Shown piece by piece: positions 24,832 through 35,306 of a stretch of 64,000 nt of DNA (positions are counted from its first letter, which is position 1; each line of letters starts with the position of its first letter). Origin of the DNA: an uncultured Clostridia bacterium (GTDB lineage Bacteria > Bacillota > Clostridia > TANB77 > CAG-508); contig CAMKSF010000003.1 in NCBI GenBank assembly GCA_946415375.1, positions 37,224 to 101,223 on the forward strand, given 5' to 3'. The position numbers were made by a program, and so were the translations under genes. A model generated the notes under the pieces. That model was not told the DNA's origin and did no database searches. It was given only the letters and a program-made list of their open reading frames with translations.

Positions 24832-26475
24832 TTATCCTTCAATAATTTTCAAAATCTGTTGTTCTAATTCTTTTACTTTTTCTTTAATTCTAAATATGTC
24901 TTCGTCTTTTAATTCTCTATTATTCAAATCTTCTTTAACTGCATCTTGCATATCTTGCAATTCATCTTGTAGTCTATTTACTAATAGCATTACCTCTTTT
25001 CTTGGCGATATTGGTCTACTTGATATCTTATTTACAACAGAAGGCATATCATTTAATTCATACACTTCTCCATATTCAGGAATAGATACAGGAATTCCAA
25101 TTTCTTCTTCAATTTTTTGTTTTAATACTTCTTGTGAATCTTCCTCTCCATGTACTAAAAATATATGCTTTGGTCTTTGTGTTCTAAAAGAATAAATAAA
25201 ATTCATAAGCCATTCTTGATCAGCATGTCCAGAATATCCTTCAATATATTCTACTCTTGCATTTACTGCAATTTCATCTCCAAATATTTTTACTTTTTTA
25301 GCTCCATTTACAATATTATATCCTAATGTTCCAGGTGCTTGATATCCTACAAACAATATTGTGTTTTTAGGATCCCATAGGTTATGTTTTAAATGATGTT
25401 TTATCCTACCTACTTCACACATTCCACTTGCAGAAATAATAATTGATGGAATCATATTCTCATTCAATTCTTTTGATTCTTCTGCTGTCATTGTAAACTG
25501 AAGTCCAGGAAATTCTAGTGGATTATCTCCTTGGCAAATTGCATGCTTTGTCTCTTCATCAAATAATTCCATATTGTTTCTAAATACTTCTGTTGCTGAA
25601 ATCGCAAGAGGACTATCTACATATACTGGTGTTTTCATTAATGTTCTATATCTTTTTTTAAATTCCTCATCATCTCTTGTTTCTTTTATTTTGTTTAATT
25701 CATAAAGTATTTCTTGAGTTCTTCCTACTGCAAAAGATGGAATTACAACATTTCCTCCTCCTTCAATTGTTTCAGATACAATTTTAAGGAATAGTTCTGC
25801 TTTTTCGTCATTTCTCATATGAATTCTGCTACCATAAGTTGACTCCATAACTAAATAATCTGCCGAATCAATCATTGTAGGTGAATTTAAAAGTGGAATA
25901 TCATTATTTCCTAAATCACCAGTAAATACTGCCTTTGTTTCTCTTTCCCCTTCTTTTGCCCAAATCTCAATTATACTTGACCCTAACATATGTCCTGCAT
26001 CACTAAATCTAACATGTATATCTGGTGCTACTTCTATTATTTCATCATATGATACTGGTACAAATAGTTCTAGCGAATGTGCTGCATCTTCTGCGGTATA
26101 AAGTGGTGGTAAAGGTATTTCTCCTTTTCTTTCTCTTTTTCTATTTCTCCATTCAATTTCCATTTCTTGAATGTGTCCACTGTCAGGCAGCATTAGACTG
26201 CATAAATCGCAAGTTGCTTTATGTGCATAAATAGGTCTTTTAAATCCTTCATTATATAGCTTTGGTATTCTTCCTGAGTGGTCAATATGAGCATGTGTTA
26301 ATAGCATAAAATCTATATCTTGTACATTAAATCCAAAAGGTGCTTCGTTCTCATATTCTTCTTCTGCACTTCCTTGGTACATTCCACAATCAACCAAAAA
26401 CTTTTTTCCAGCAGCCTCTACTAAAAAATTCGATCCTGTGACTACTTTTGTCGCTCCTAAAAAAGTTATTTTCAT
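24832..26475 (-). CDS. MBL-fold/beta-CASP RNA-processing-type metallo-hydrolase
   Basis: 547 residues. The metallo-beta-lactamase domain has motif HAHIDHSGR (HxHxDH) and 'SDAGHMLGSS', and a beta-CASP insert follows ('SFAVGRTQEILYEL', 'YVDSPLAISATEVF', 'ISASGMCEVGRIKHHL'). The RMMBL-type ending has 'YIEGYSGHADQEWLMNF' and 'FLVHGEEDSQEVLKQ'. A C-terminal ~80-residue helical tail ('LVNRLQDELQDMQDAVKE') is extra. Relatives are RNA exo/endonucleases (YSH1/CPSF-like in bacteria); the substrate is unknown. It follows the 527-residue coiled-coil gene by 17 bases and the ftsK operon. Confidence 0.9.
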   Translation of the reverse strand: MKITFLGATKVVTGSNFLVEAAGKKFLVDCGMYQGSAEEEYENEAPFGFNVQDIDFMLLTHAHIDHSGRIPKLYNEGFKRPIYAHKATCDLCSLMLPDSGHIQEMEIEWRNRKRERKGEIPLPPLYTAEDAAHSLELFVPVSYDEIIEVAPDIHVRFSDAGHMLGSSIIEIWAKEGERETKAVFTGDLGNNDIPLLNSPTMIDSADYLVMESTYGSRIHMRNDEKAELFLKIVSETIEGGGNVVIPSFAVGRTQEILYELNKIKETRDDEEFKKRYRTLMKTPVYVDSPLAISATEVFRNNMELFDEETKHAICQGDNPLEFPGLQFTMTAEESKELNENMIPSIIISASGMCEVGRIKHHLKHNLWDPKNTILFVGYQAPGTLGYNIVNGAKKVKIFGDEIAVNARVEYIEGYSGHADQEWLMNFIYSFRTQRPKHIFLVHGEEDSQEVLKQKIEEEIGIPVSIPEYGEVYELNDMPSVVNKISSRPISPRKEVMLLVNRLQDELQDMQDAVKEDLNNRELKDEDIFRIKEKVKELEQQILKIIEG

Positions 26476-26492
26476 ATTTTTATTTCATCCTT

Positions 26493-28076
26493 TCATAAAT
26501 CAAATACTTTTATCTTTCTGTTAAGTCTAATCTTTAAATCCTTTTTATTTATTTGCATATCTAGCTTTATTTTTTCATCTAAAACATCATCATCAAAAAA
26601 CTGTACAAAGAATTCATCTTTCTCTTTTAATATTTTTAATTCGATATCCTCTAGTTTAATAACTTTTAATTTGAATATATTCTTTAAAACGTCCACATTT
26701 TTTCTTGTATCTTTAAATATTTCATTAAAAGATTTAAGTTCATATGCCTTTTCAATTGCAACATTCATTGTAGTAGTTATCATCTTTTTAAGTTTTGATA
26801 CATCTTTAATCTTTGTTTTTGAGTCAAACGGAAGCAAATTAAAATAACGTATTTCATAAATAATGTTATTAATCTGATCTCTATTATTAGAATTCTTTGC
26901 ATTTAACTTTAATGCTTGCAAAACTCTTTTTTGTAAGTGGATTAATCTATTTTCTATTTCACTTTCAATTTCTTTTACTTCAGCTAATATTAAATATTGA
27001 TATTCATACTCATATTCTTTTTTTATTTTTATAAAGCTTTTATAATTCAATTTTTCATTGCATTTTTTTAATTCCTCAAGATATTCTTCCCTTTCGTTAG
27101 AAAGAATTCTTTTTAAAACCTTTTTACTAAATATTTTTTTTGATAATGGTAACCCTTTATTTCTGTTTTCATACTCCTTAGATATTTTTTCCTTATCACT
27201 TAAAATAATATCAATTTTTCTGATTTTTTCAGTTATTTTTTTCTTCAGTTTTGACATTTCTTCAACATAATTAAGTTTATCTTCCATTGCATCTAATTCT
27301 TTTTTTACGTCTTTTTTTCTTTTTTGAACTTCCTCTTTATATAATTTATTTTTTTTGCATTCCATAAGTATTGATATTGTTTTTAATAATTCTAAAATTT
27401 CTTTTTGAAATTGTCTGCTATACTTTTTTTCTAAATCTGTTTTAAACAACTCATAGTAGTCAATCATATCATCATTGTTATCTACCCATTCTTCAATAAG
27501 TTTATAATTACTCAATATGTTTAAATCTTGATAAATCAGATTACAATAAAAATCATTAATATCGTAAGTAGATGGGCTCCACGCATATCCATTAAAATCT
27601 CTTATTGGCTCTATACTGTTATTGCAATTTCCAATATTTAAAACATTTGTCATGGCATAATTAATAAAATCCGGTTCTACTCTAATTATATCATCATGTT
27701 TTTGTATTTTTGAAAGTGCATATAGAATCTGCTTTGCACTTGGAAAGCACTCTATTTTTTTATTTTCTTTATCTATGCTATATGTTGGGATTTCTCCAAT
27801 TTTTGGTTTGATTACTTTTATACTATCACAACATTTTTTTACACTCATCATTATATTTTGAGTATATTCTTCAATAGTTGGAACATTTCTTTTTACTGTC
27901 TTATAATCCTTATATGCATTTTCAGTTTTATATAGGCTGTCAAGAAGAAGATTTTTGGCTTCTTCACTGAAAGCTTTTTTCGCAAGTATTTCTTCTAAGT
28001 CATTATTGTAGTCTTTTTTTACTATTTTTTCCAAAAGTTTTTCTTTTCTTATCGCCAACGTTCTTCTCCTTTCCAT
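26493..28076 (-). CDS. Uncharacterised coiled-coil protein in the ftsK operon
   Basis: 527 residues, Lys/Glu/Ile-rich, with long predicted coiled coils (about residues 225-400) and no membrane segment or recognised catalytic motif. A globular N-terminal part has 'GYAWSPSTYDINDFYCNLIYQDLNILSNY'. It sits 21 bases downstream of ftsK/spoIIIE and 17 bases upstream of the beta-CASP hydrolase, so it is very likely co-transcribed with both. I do not recognise a family. Confidence 0.75.
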   Translation of the reverse strand: MERRRTLAIRKEKLLEKIVKKDYNNDLEEILAKKAFSEEAKNLLLDSLYKTENAYKDYKTVKRNVPTIEEYTQNIMMSVKKCCDSIKVIKPKIGEIPTYSIDKENKKIECFPSAKQILYALSKIQKHDDIIRVEPDFINYAMTNVLNIGNCNNSIEPIRDFNGYAWSPSTYDINDFYCNLIYQDLNILSNYKLIEEWVDNNDDMIDYYELFKTDLEKKYSRQFQKEILELLKTISILMECKKNKLYKEEVQKRKKDVKKELDAMEDKLNYVEEMSKLKKKITEKIRKIDIILSDKEKISKEYENRNKGLPLSKKIFSKKVLKRILSNEREEYLEELKKCNEKLNYKSFIKIKKEYEYEYQYLILAEVKEIESEIENRLIHLQKRVLQALKLNAKNSNNRDQINNIIYEIRYFNLLPFDSKTKIKDVSKLKKMITTTMNVAIEKAYELKSFNEIFKDTRKNVDVLKNIFKLKVIKLEDIELKILKEKDEFFVQFFDDDVLDEKIKLDMQINKKDLKIRLNRKIKVFDL

Positions 28077-28097
28077 TACTTCATTTGTATCTTAACC

Positions 28098-30599
28098 TTA
28101 TTCTTCTTGATTTGTTACATTTCCACCTGACATACTAAGTTCTGCTAATTTTTCCATAGTCCACAAAACTTCACGTGGTTTACTTCCTTGATATCCTGAT
28201 ATTACTCCTCTTTCTTCCATTTGATCTATTATTCTTCCTGCTCTTGCATATCCAACCTTAAATCTTCTCTGTATAAATGATGTCGAAGCTTGCCCTGTTT
28301 CTACTACAGTATTTATAGCTTCTTGTAAAAATGGATCTGCATCATCATCTTCTGCTTGTTCAGCTTCTAATGCTTTTTCCTTATCAGTTTTATTGTTATT
28401 TTCTATGCTTTCTAATATATCTTCACTATATGTTGCTGTACCATTTGATTTTATAAACTCAACAATTGATTCAACCTCTCCATCTGAAATAAATGCACCT
28501 TGTACTCTTACAGGTTTTGCTTCTCCTGCTGGGAAGAATAACATATCTCCTTTACCTAAAAGTTTTTCAGCTCCAACTTGGTCTAATATAGTTCTTGAAT
28601 CTACTTGTGAAGATACGGCAAATGCGATTCTTGATGGTACATTTGCTTTTATTAATCCTGTAATAACATCAACTGATGGTCTTTGTGTTGCAATAACCAA
28701 ATGCATTCCAGCTGCTCTTGCTTTTTGTGCTAAACGGCATATTGATTCTTCTACTTCTTTTGCTGCAACCATCATTAAATCTGCAAGCTCATCTATTATT
28801 ATTACTATTTGTGGAAGTTTTCCAACTTCTCCATCTTTTTCTACTGCGCTATTATATCCCTTTAAATCTCTTACTCCTTTTTCAGCAAATAGATTGTATC
28901 TATTATCCATCTCTTGAACCGCCCAAGCAAGAGCTCCTGCAGCTTTTTTAGGATCTGTAACAACTGGTATAAGTAAATGTGGTATACCATTATATACTGA
29001 TAGTTCAACTACTTTTGGGTCTACCATTACAAGTTTTACTTCACTCGGTTTTGCATTATATATTATACTTGCAATTATGGTATTAATACATACAGATTTT
29101 CCAGATCCAGTAGAACCTGCAATTAAAACATGAGGCATTTTTGCAATATTTCCTATCGCAACATTTCCTGCAACATCTTTTCCAAGTGCAATACTAAGTT
29201 TTGAATTATTATTTTGGAATTCATCACTTTCTATTACATCTCTAAAAGGCACCATTTCCTTTTCTTTATTTGGTACTTCTATTCCTACTGCCTGCTTTCC
29301 AGGAATAGGAGCTTCTATTCTTATTGTTTCTGCCGCTAGATTAAGTGCAATATCATCTGCCAAGTTTGCAATCTTACTAACCCTAACTCCCTCAGCAGGC
29401 TTTAGTTCATATCTAGTAATTGCAGGCCCTACAGATACATTTTCCACTTTTGCTTGAACTCCAAAGCTATATAAAGTTTTTTGAAGTTTTGCAGCAGTTT
29501 CTTGTAATGCCTTTGTTCCTCCTTTTAATGCTTTCTTCTCTGATTTTGCAAGTAAATTAACTGAAGGGAATACATAATTATCTTCTTCAACAACTAATGT
29601 ATGTTGCAATTGTAATACTTGTTTTGTTTTATCTTCTTTTTGTTCTTCTTCTTGAACAAATAAGCTGTCATCAGTAGGAGTTTGCTCATTTGCTTGAATA
29701 TTTTTATTTTGAACTTTTTTATGTATATTAGAATTAACAGGCTCTATTAAATTTGCCATTTCAGCTACGCTTAATTTTGCATCTTCTTGTTTTTTCTTTG
29801 CTTTACCTTTAAATATACCAAATAATCCCTTCTCTTCTTCAACATCTTCTACTGCTCTTCCATTTAAATTTATCTTTATTTGCTCCATATTTTGACTAGA
29901 ATGCCTCATGTTTTCTTGATTTGCTTCTGCCATCTGTCTTCTAGCTTGTTTCCTTTGTTCCATAATTTGTATTCTTCTTGCTTCAATTTCTTCATATCTT
30001 TCCTGCTTTCTAGCTTCTTTTTCAACTTTTCTATCTTCATGTCTTTCTAACCATTTTTCAACTTTCGAACTAATAAATGAAGATATATCAATTCCAAACA
30101 CGAAAGCAAATAGCATTACAGCAATTCCTACACTTACCACTACTGCCCCCATATTTCCTAGCATTCTAACTAATGGTACAGCAGCAAGTGTTCCAATTGC
30201 TCCTCCACCTATATTACTTGTTCCCAAAGAGTAAGCTTTTTTAAGTATTTGTGACATATCTCCTGATATTTCTAGTTTACCATGAGATATTTGATATATG
30301 CTCATTACAACAGAAACACATATCAATAGTACTACATATTGCATCATTTTATGTGTTATGTATTCATCTTCTCTTTCATTACATGCGATTTTTATTGCAA
30401 TTGCAAATGTTCCTATTGGTAGAATATATTTTATCCATCCCATCATCCCACCTAATAGATCACTTAATTTTGAGCCTAATGAACCTGAATTTGCATATAT
30501 TAATATCGCAAGTAATATACTTGCTACTATTATCCCAATTACTTTTACATCTAAACTTTCATCTTTTTTTCTTTTTTGATACTTTCTTTTCTTCGCCAT
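28098..30599 (-). CDS. ftsK: DNA translocase FtsK/SpoIIIE
   Basis: 833 residues: four N-terminal membrane helices (residues ~20-180), a charged Gln/Glu/Lys linker, the RecA-like motor with Walker A '[17 protein letters not shown]' (near residue 480) and Walker B '[14 protein letters not shown]'. The C-terminal gamma winged-helix domain has '[40 protein letters not shown]'. It moves chromosomal DNA through the septum in division or sporulation. The length is typical of SpoIIIE. First gene of an operon with the coiled-coil protein and the metallo-hydrolase. Confidence 0.96.
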   Translation of the reverse strand: MAKKRKYQKRKKDESLDVKVIGIIVASILLAILIYANSGSLGSKLSDLLGGMMGWIKYILPIGTFAIAIKIACNEREDEYITHKMMQYVVLLICVSVVMSIYQISHGKLEISGDMSQILKKAYSLGTSNIGGGAIGTLAAVPLVRMLGNMGAVVVSVGIAVMLFAFVFGIDISSFISSKVEKWLERHEDRKVEKEARKQERYEEIEARRIQIMEQRKQARRQMAEANQENMRHSSQNMEQIKINLNGRAVEDVEEEKGLFGIFKGKAKKKQEDAKLSVAEMANLIEPVNSNIHKKVQNKNIQANEQTPTDDSLFVQEEEQKEDKTKQVLQLQHTLVVEEDNYVFPSVNLLAKSEKKALKGGTKALQETAAKLQKTLYSFGVQAKVENVSVGPAITRYELKPAEGVRVSKIANLADDIALNLAAETIRIEAPIPGKQAVGIEVPNKEKEMVPFRDVIESDEFQNNNSKLSIALGKDVAGNVAIGNIAKMPHVLIAGSTGSGKSVCINTIIASIIYNAKPSEVKLVMVDPKVVELSVYNGIPHLLIPVVTDPKKAAGALAWAVQEMDNRYNLFAEKGVRDLKGYNSAVEKDGEVGKLPQIVIIIDELADLMMVAAKEVEESICRLAQKARAAGMHLVIATQRPSVDVITGLIKANVPSRIAFAVSSQVDSRTILDQVGAEKLLGKGDMLFFPAGEAKPVRVQGAFISDGEVESIVEFIKSNGTATYSEDILESIENNNKTDKEKALEAEQAEDDDADPFLQEAINTVVETGQASTSFIQRRFKVGYARAGRIIDQMEERGVISGYQGSKPREVLWTMEKLAELSMSGGNVTNQEE

Positions 30600-30736
30600 T
30601 TTTGCGCCTCCAATTTTGTCTTATTATCCAAAATTATTCTATCAAATACGCAAAAAAAATTCAATAAAAAATTGAAATTTTTATTGAATTTTTTAATGAT
30701 TTTTATTATAAATAATAATTATTGAAACTCCACATA

Positions 30737-30769
30737 AAAACCTAGTAGAGTATATTTCTACTAGGTTTT
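30737..30769 (-). terminator. Terminator of the UPF0182 gene
   Basis: 13-base perfect arms AAAACCTAGTAGA / TCTACTAGGTTTT with a 7-base loop, 4 bases past the stop codon, with T runs on both sides. Confidence 0.8.
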
Positions 30770-30773
30770 TTAA

Positions 30774-33518
30774 CTATTTGCTTTTATTTTCTGTCATACT
30801 TGTTGTATTATTACTATTGCTAACAGTATTGTTTTTCTGTCCTTCTTCTTTTTTCTTTTGAACTTCTAATTTATCTATCAATTCTTGTAAAACCTTAATA
30901 TCTGATCCTATTAACTCCCAATTTTTTGAATTCATTGAGTTTGTTAGATTTTTATTTGCCTTTATTATAGATTGAATTGTTCCATCAACATTATCAGATG
31001 TATTTGTATCAATGCTTGTAGCTTCTTGAGATACAATGTTCTCTAATGCTTCTTTTAAATTATCTCCAATTGCTACTTTATTTCCTGACGAAACTATTAC
31101 TTTTTTAAGTAATGGAATTCCCGCTTCTTTTTCATTAGTTTTAGTTTGATATATTTGCTCAATATATAATAGTGTATTATCAACTGGGACAACCCTTATG
31201 TCTTTATTTATTTTAGCTCCTGTTACACTCAATTTTTCAATTTGACTTTTCATATTTTCATCTTGCATAATCTTACTATCAAGTTGTGTAAGTCCAAGTA
31301 TTATCTCATTTGAGGAAAGCCTATATGTCTTCAAGATATTTTTTCCATTTTCGTTAGTTCCAATAAGGTATGCTATTAAATTTTGTTTATCATTTGGAGA
31401 ATATATTTGTATCAAACCTATATTTCCATTTTGGGTCATAGTATAATAAGAATCAAGCGTATTAGATACTTCCCTGTTATTTTGTGTTGCAGTATAAGAT
31501 GATTTTTTCCAGCTGTCATCACCTCTATATAATACTTCTGACTTTATATTATGATATTCTTCAATCATAGAGGATTGAACATCAAATAAAAATTTTGGAT
31601 ACACAAAATTCTTAGATAAATCTTCAGGAATTTTTGCATCTAATTCTTCAAACACATTTGGATACATTTTTCTATATGCCATTGCAATTGGATCTGTTTC
31701 ATCTGTAATATAGAATTTCATCGACCCATCATAGCAACTAATTATAACCTTAATTGAGTTTCGAATATAGTTTATTGTCTTTCTTTCATTGTTATATCTA
31801 ACATTTGTATACGTAGAATATGGATAGTTACTTGAAATTGTATATCCGTCTAATACCCAATACATTTCTCCTTTTGAATCAACATCAATATATGGATTTT
31901 CATCAAATAAAACATTGTTAAGAACTAGTTTTGCTCTTTTTAAAATATTTCTATTTACTAAAATATTAGATTCTTTATTTACTTTGCTTGAAAATGCTAA
32001 ATTTAAGTTTTGACATTTTATTCCCAAAATAAATCTGTCTAAAAATCCAAGTTTTATTCCTGAATCTCCATTATATGTACTTGTATGCTCTGTTCCTTTA
32101 CTATCTGTATAGTCATATTCTTCATTATTATTGTCTTTTACTGCAACTACACTATCTGTTTTTAGTCCATAGTATATTTGTGGTTTCTTTATATAGTTTG
32201 TATTTGCAATATTATTGTCCACATATTCTATATCTCCATCCTCTGTTGTAGTTACAGCAGATGTTAGAATTGCTCCATATCCATGCGTGTATTCAAAAGT
32301 TTTACTATTATATGTTCTTCTATTACTTGCAATCTCCCTTGGAGATACATATACTAAACTAGTTTTGTCATTATCTATATACTTTGTAATTCCCGCTGTT
32401 TGATATATATAATAGTTCTTTTGAGTTTGTTCGTTATTAAGCTTTTCAAGAGCATTTTTTTTGTTTATTAAAACAATATTATCCAAAATATTTTTGTTAT
32501 TTTTTATTTCATCTATAGTTATTGTTCCACTATAATCTATAGTTTCATCTTCTATATTAATTCCATATGCCTCTTTTGTATAAGAAATATTTCTTTCTAT
32601 ATACTTTTTCTCTTTATCATATTTGTTTGAACTAACAAATAAAATGTTAAATCCAAACATTATAACAAACATAAAAACCATATATGCAGGTATTATAAGT
32701 ATGTTTCTTAGTATTCCTTTTTTATTTTCTTTTTTTATATTTGAAGTTGCTAGAAATGTTGCTACTACAATTACAATTGCAAATATTATATTTCCTACTA
32801 ACCTAACAGTAACATCTGTTAATCCTGCACCTGTTAGTTGTAATTTCGAACTTGTAGTAATAAAGTTTCCAAATACTATATCTAAAGTTCCAACTAAAGT
32901 ATATATTGCATAGATTATGCTTAATATTCTAATGTTATTTAAAATGTTTTTTACTATATGGCTTTTCTTTAATTCTTCTTTATCTATACCATCAAAATAT
33001 CTATTAAATACAAATATGTAATATGCTATTGAATATACAATTAAAAATATAAATATTCCCATTATATATGAGAGAATCATTTTTATTAAAGGTTCTACAA
33101 ACATATAAAATGAAATATCTAAATTAAAAATCAAATCTGTCTTTTCAAAAGAAACATTGCTCGCAAATAAAATAACCTTTGGTGTAAATAATATTCCAAC
33201 TATTACACTTGATATAACTGCAATAACAAGTGAAATTGATTTATTAATTAATTTTGGCATTTCTTTTTTTTCACTATCAAAAAACTCTTTTAGTCCTTTT
33301 CTTATGCCTCTATTTGCAAAATACATTATAAAAAATGTAACTACAAAATTTATTCCCATTATAATATAATTGTACATTGTGTTTGTCTTATAAATTGACA
33401 AATATTTGTCTCCCAGTTCTTTATATTCAAGATAGCTTCCTCTTGTAACTGTATACATTGATATTACAATAATTAATACAAATAATACTACTAGAATTGT
33501 TCTAATACTTTTTTTCAT
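30774..33518 (-). CDS. UPF0182 family membrane protein
   Basis: 914 residues. The N-terminal third has about seven membrane helices ('TILVVLFVLIIVISMYTV', 'YIIMGINFVVTFFIMYF', 'SLVIAVISSVIVGILF' and more) and a large extracellular part follows, with 'YSTYTNVRYNNERKTINYIRNSIKVIISCYDGSMKFYI', 'DPIAMAYRKMYPNVFEELDAKIPEDL' and 'YIEQIYQ', all family signatures. The tail is Ser/Asn-rich. The family is widespread in Firmicutes and Actinobacteria with no established function. Confidence 0.93.
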   Translation of the reverse strand: MKKSIRTILVVLFVLIIVISMYTVTRGSYLEYKELGDKYLSIYKTNTMYNYIIMGINFVVTFFIMYFANRGIRKGLKEFFDSEKKEMPKLINKSISLVIAVISSVIVGILFTPKVILFASNVSFEKTDLIFNLDISFYMFVEPLIKMILSYIMGIFIFLIVYSIAYYIFVFNRYFDGIDKEELKKSHIVKNILNNIRILSIIYAIYTLVGTLDIVFGNFITTSSKLQLTGAGLTDVTVRLVGNIIFAIVIVVATFLATSNIKKENKKGILRNILIIPAYMVFMFVIMFGFNILFVSSNKYDKEKKYIERNISYTKEAYGINIEDETIDYSGTITIDEIKNNKNILDNIVLINKKNALEKLNNEQTQKNYYIYQTAGITKYIDNDKTSLVYVSPREIASNRRTYNSKTFEYTHGYGAILTSAVTTTEDGDIEYVDNNIANTNYIKKPQIYYGLKTDSVVAVKDNNNEEYDYTDSKGTEHTSTYNGDSGIKLGFLDRFILGIKCQNLNLAFSSKVNKESNILVNRNILKRAKLVLNNVLFDENPYIDVDSKGEMYWVLDGYTISSNYPYSTYTNVRYNNERKTINYIRNSIKVIISCYDGSMKFYITDETDPIAMAYRKMYPNVFEELDAKIPEDLSKNFVYPKFLFDVQSSMIEEYHNIKSEVLYRGDDSWKKSSYTATQNNREVSNTLDSYYTMTQNGNIGLIQIYSPNDKQNLIAYLIGTNENGKNILKTYRLSSNEIILGLTQLDSKIMQDENMKSQIEKLSVTGAKINKDIRVVPVDNTLLYIEQIYQTKTNEKEAGIPLLKKVIVSSGNKVAIGDNLKEALENIVSQEATSIDTNTSDNVDGTIQSIIKANKNLTNSMNSKNWELIGSDIKVLQELIDKLEVQKKKEEGQKNNTVSNSNNTTSMTENKSK

Positions 33519-33531
33519 TATTCCTCCTTTT

Positions 33532-33556
33532 GGAAAAGAGAACCGTCCCCTTTTCT
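33532..33556. repeat. Dispersed GGGACGG-type repeat, copy 3
   Basis: GGAAAAGAGAACCGTCCCC followed by TTTTCT, identical over 23 bases to copy 1 at 16648-16670. It lies between ftsY and the UPF0182 gene and overlaps the ftsY stop codon. Confidence 0.75.
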
Positions 33557-34460
33557 ATATTATTGCCTTAACAAATTCTTCGCTATTAAATATTTCCATA
33601 TCTTCCATTTGTTCTCCAACACCTATAAATTTAACAGGTATTTTGTTTTCTTCTACAATTCCTAACACAACTCCACCTTTTGCTGTACCATCCATCTTTG
33701 TAAGCACCAGTCCTGTTACATCTGTTTCTTGTTTAAAAGCTTTTACCTGTGATATTGCATTTTGACCTGTAGTTCCATCTATAACTAAAAGAGTTTCTTG
33801 AGAACATTCTTCCATTTCTTTGTCTATTACTTTTTTTATTTTTCTAAGCTCGTCCATTAAGTATTTTTTATTATGTAGTCTTCCTGCCGTATCTACAATT
33901 AATACATCTGCTCCAGTTTCTTTTGTTATTTTTATTGCGTCATATACTACAGATGCTGGATCTCTACCTTCATCTCTTTTTACTATCTCAGCTCCAGAAC
34001 GTTTTGACCATATTTCTAATTGTTCAACAGCTGCTGCTCTAAATGTGTCTGCTGCTGCAACTACAACCTTCTTTCCCTCTTTTCTTAATCTATTTGCAAT
34101 TTTCCCAATTGATGTAGTTTTTCCAACTCCATTTACTCCTACAACTAAAATTACAGATGGTTTAGTTTCTAATTTCAAACTATTATCAACTTCATCTAAT
34201 ACATTTTGCATCTCTTTCCTTAATGCATTTTTTACATCTTCTTCATCTTTCAAGTTTTCTCTTTTTATTCTGTTTCTTAATTTGTCAACGATTTTTACAG
34301 ATGTATCCATACCTATATCAGACATTATTAATATCTCTTCTAGTTCTTCTAAAAAATCTTCATCGACTTTTCTAAAACTACTAAATACATTATTTATTTT
34401 CTCATCAAATGAACTCTTTGTCTTTCCCAATCCTTGTTTTAATTTGTCAAAAAATCCCAT
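33555..34460 (-). CDS. ftsY: Signal recognition particle receptor FtsY
   Basis: 301 residues: a short SRP54_N helical domain (no long acidic A domain), then the NG GTPase with G1 'GVNGVGKTTSIGKIA', the I-box 'AAADTFRAAAVEQLEIW', G3 'DTAGRL' and G4 'TKMDGTAKGG'. It ends just after 'GEQMEDMEIFNSEEFVKAI'. It docks ribosome-SRP complexes to the membrane translocon. Only a repeat lies between it and the UPF0182 gene downstream. Confidence 0.96.
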   Translation of the reverse strand: MGFFDKLKQGLGKTKSSFDEKINNVFSSFRKVDEDFLEELEEILIMSDIGMDTSVKIVDKLRNRIKRENLKDEEDVKNALRKEMQNVLDEVDNSLKLETKPSVILVVGVNGVGKTTSIGKIANRLRKEGKKVVVAAADTFRAAAVEQLEIWSKRSGAEIVKRDEGRDPASVVYDAIKITKETGADVLIVDTAGRLHNKKYLMDELRKIKKVIDKEMEECSQETLLVIDGTTGQNAISQVKAFKQETDVTGLVLTKMDGTAKGGVVLGIVEENKIPVKFIGVGEQMEDMEIFNSEEFVKAII

Positions 34461-34573
34461 TTATCTCAAATCCTTTCTACTATCTGCTATTTATTATATA
34501 TAAAAAAAGCTAAAATATCAAGTGTATTTTAGTAATTGTACCTATATAAAAACATATTTAGATAAAAAATAAT

Positions 34574-34600
34574 GTGAGTACTAGGTTAGTTAGTACTCAC
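34574..34600 (-). terminator. Terminator with ACTAACC loop (unit 1)
   Basis: Perfect 10-base arms GTGAGTACTA / TAGTACTCAC. The minus-strand loop is ACTAACC and ATTATTTTTT follows. The loop is identical to that of the terminator at 35407-35433 and complementary to the leader loop of both units. Confidence 0.85.
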
Positions 34601-34606
34601 TCTTTA

Positions 34607-35044
34607 TTACACATATTCTTTGCGTACAATAATTTTTATTACACTTAAATTAGAAATACATTCCTTAGGAGACTTATCTCTCTCGGCTTCAGCATATTGT
34701 CTTGTCTTAAAGTGATATGCATCTGCTATTTCTGCCTCCATATTTGAATTAAATGCGTAGTACATCCCCGGTGTCTCTGTATCATTCCATTTCAATGTAT
34801 AAAATACCTGATAAGCTCCATTTTCAGCCTCTTCTTCATACACTGTTATCCGAACAAGCCTGTAAGCTGAAACATTTCCCATGATTTTTTTTGCATAGTT
34901 TTTTTCATAATCTTCTGCTTGTTCTCTCGTTTCAAAATAATCCGCAAGCCATATGCTATCTATTTGGCTATTTTTTGCATATAAAGCAAAAAACAAATTT
35001 GGATTATCCTTTTTCTCCCATATATAAAAAGTACAAATTTTCAT
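34607..35044 (-). CDS. Uncharacterised two-repeat small protein (unit 1)
   Basis: 145 residues, soluble, no known family. It appears built of two copies of one ~60-residue module: 'WLADYFETREQAEDYEKNYA...YRLVRITVYEEE' and 'ADAYHFKTRQYAEAERDKS...SVIKIIVRKE'. A single module of the same kind ('YAKRYNSKKEALKN...YRVRKIIVEI') makes up the 65-residue product of 35438-35635. ATGGAGG precedes the ATG closely. It is a monocistronic unit with a consensus promoter, leader hairpin and matching terminator. Less A/T-biased codon use than the neighbours hints at a different origin. Confidence 0.75.
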   Translation of the reverse strand: MKICTFYIWEKKDNPNLFFALYAKNSQIDSIWLADYFETREQAEDYEKNYAKKIMGNVSAYRLVRITVYEEEAENGAYQVFYTLKWNDTETPGMYYAFNSNMEAEIADAYHFKTRQYAEAERDKSPKECISNLSVIKIIVRKEYV

Positions 35045-35071
35045 AATACCTCCATATTCAGGTATAATTTA

Positions 35072-35096
35072 AGGTAATACCTAACCTATATTACCT
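35072..35096 (-). promoter_or_regulatory. Leader hairpin with invariant loop ATAGGTTAGGT (unit 1)
   Basis: On the minus strand, arms AGGTAAT / ATTACCT around the 11-base loop ATAGGTTAGGT, 28 bases upstream of the start codon and about 16 bases after the predicted RNA start. The same loop with a different stem is in unit 2 (35660-35690). Confidence 0.65.
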
Positions 35097-35118
35097 CTTA
35101 TGAATGTTACATAAAACA

Positions 35119-35147
35119 ATTATATCAAAATGATACCAAAAAGTCAA
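35119..35147 (-). promoter_or_regulatory. Promoter of unit 1
   Basis: On the minus strand, TTGACT (35142-35147), a 17-base spacer and TATAAT (35119-35124). Confidence 0.85.
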
Positions 35148-35217
35148 ATTATGTAAATTTCATCTTCATAACTGCTTAAATTTGAACAAATAATTTTAAA
35201 TTATTTTGTAAATTATA

Positions 35218-35306
35218 TAATACTAAAAATATAAAACTTTCAATAACAAGGAGGAAAAATTGGAAGAGTTGTTATTCCAAAGAAAATCCGAAAAACACTT
35301 AGAATA
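35218..35306 (+). pseudogene. Truncated duplicate of the spoVT 5' region
   Basis: This stretch repeats the spoVT leader (TAATACTAAAAATATAAAAC, then CTTTCAA.AACAAGGAGGAAAAA) and codons for 'GRVVIPKEIRKTLRI' nearly base for base. It lacks the start codon and about 40 bases of early coding sequence, and ends in TATAGG instead of continuing. It lies about 690 bases upstream of the intact gene. It is a partial tandem duplication that has lost its coding capacity. Confidence 0.8.

Noticed and set aside
33820..34503. Plus-strand 227-codon open frame opposite ftsY
   Set aside because: FtsY motifs on the minus strand are unmistakable; the plus frame is Ser/Phe/Ile-rich shadow sequence.
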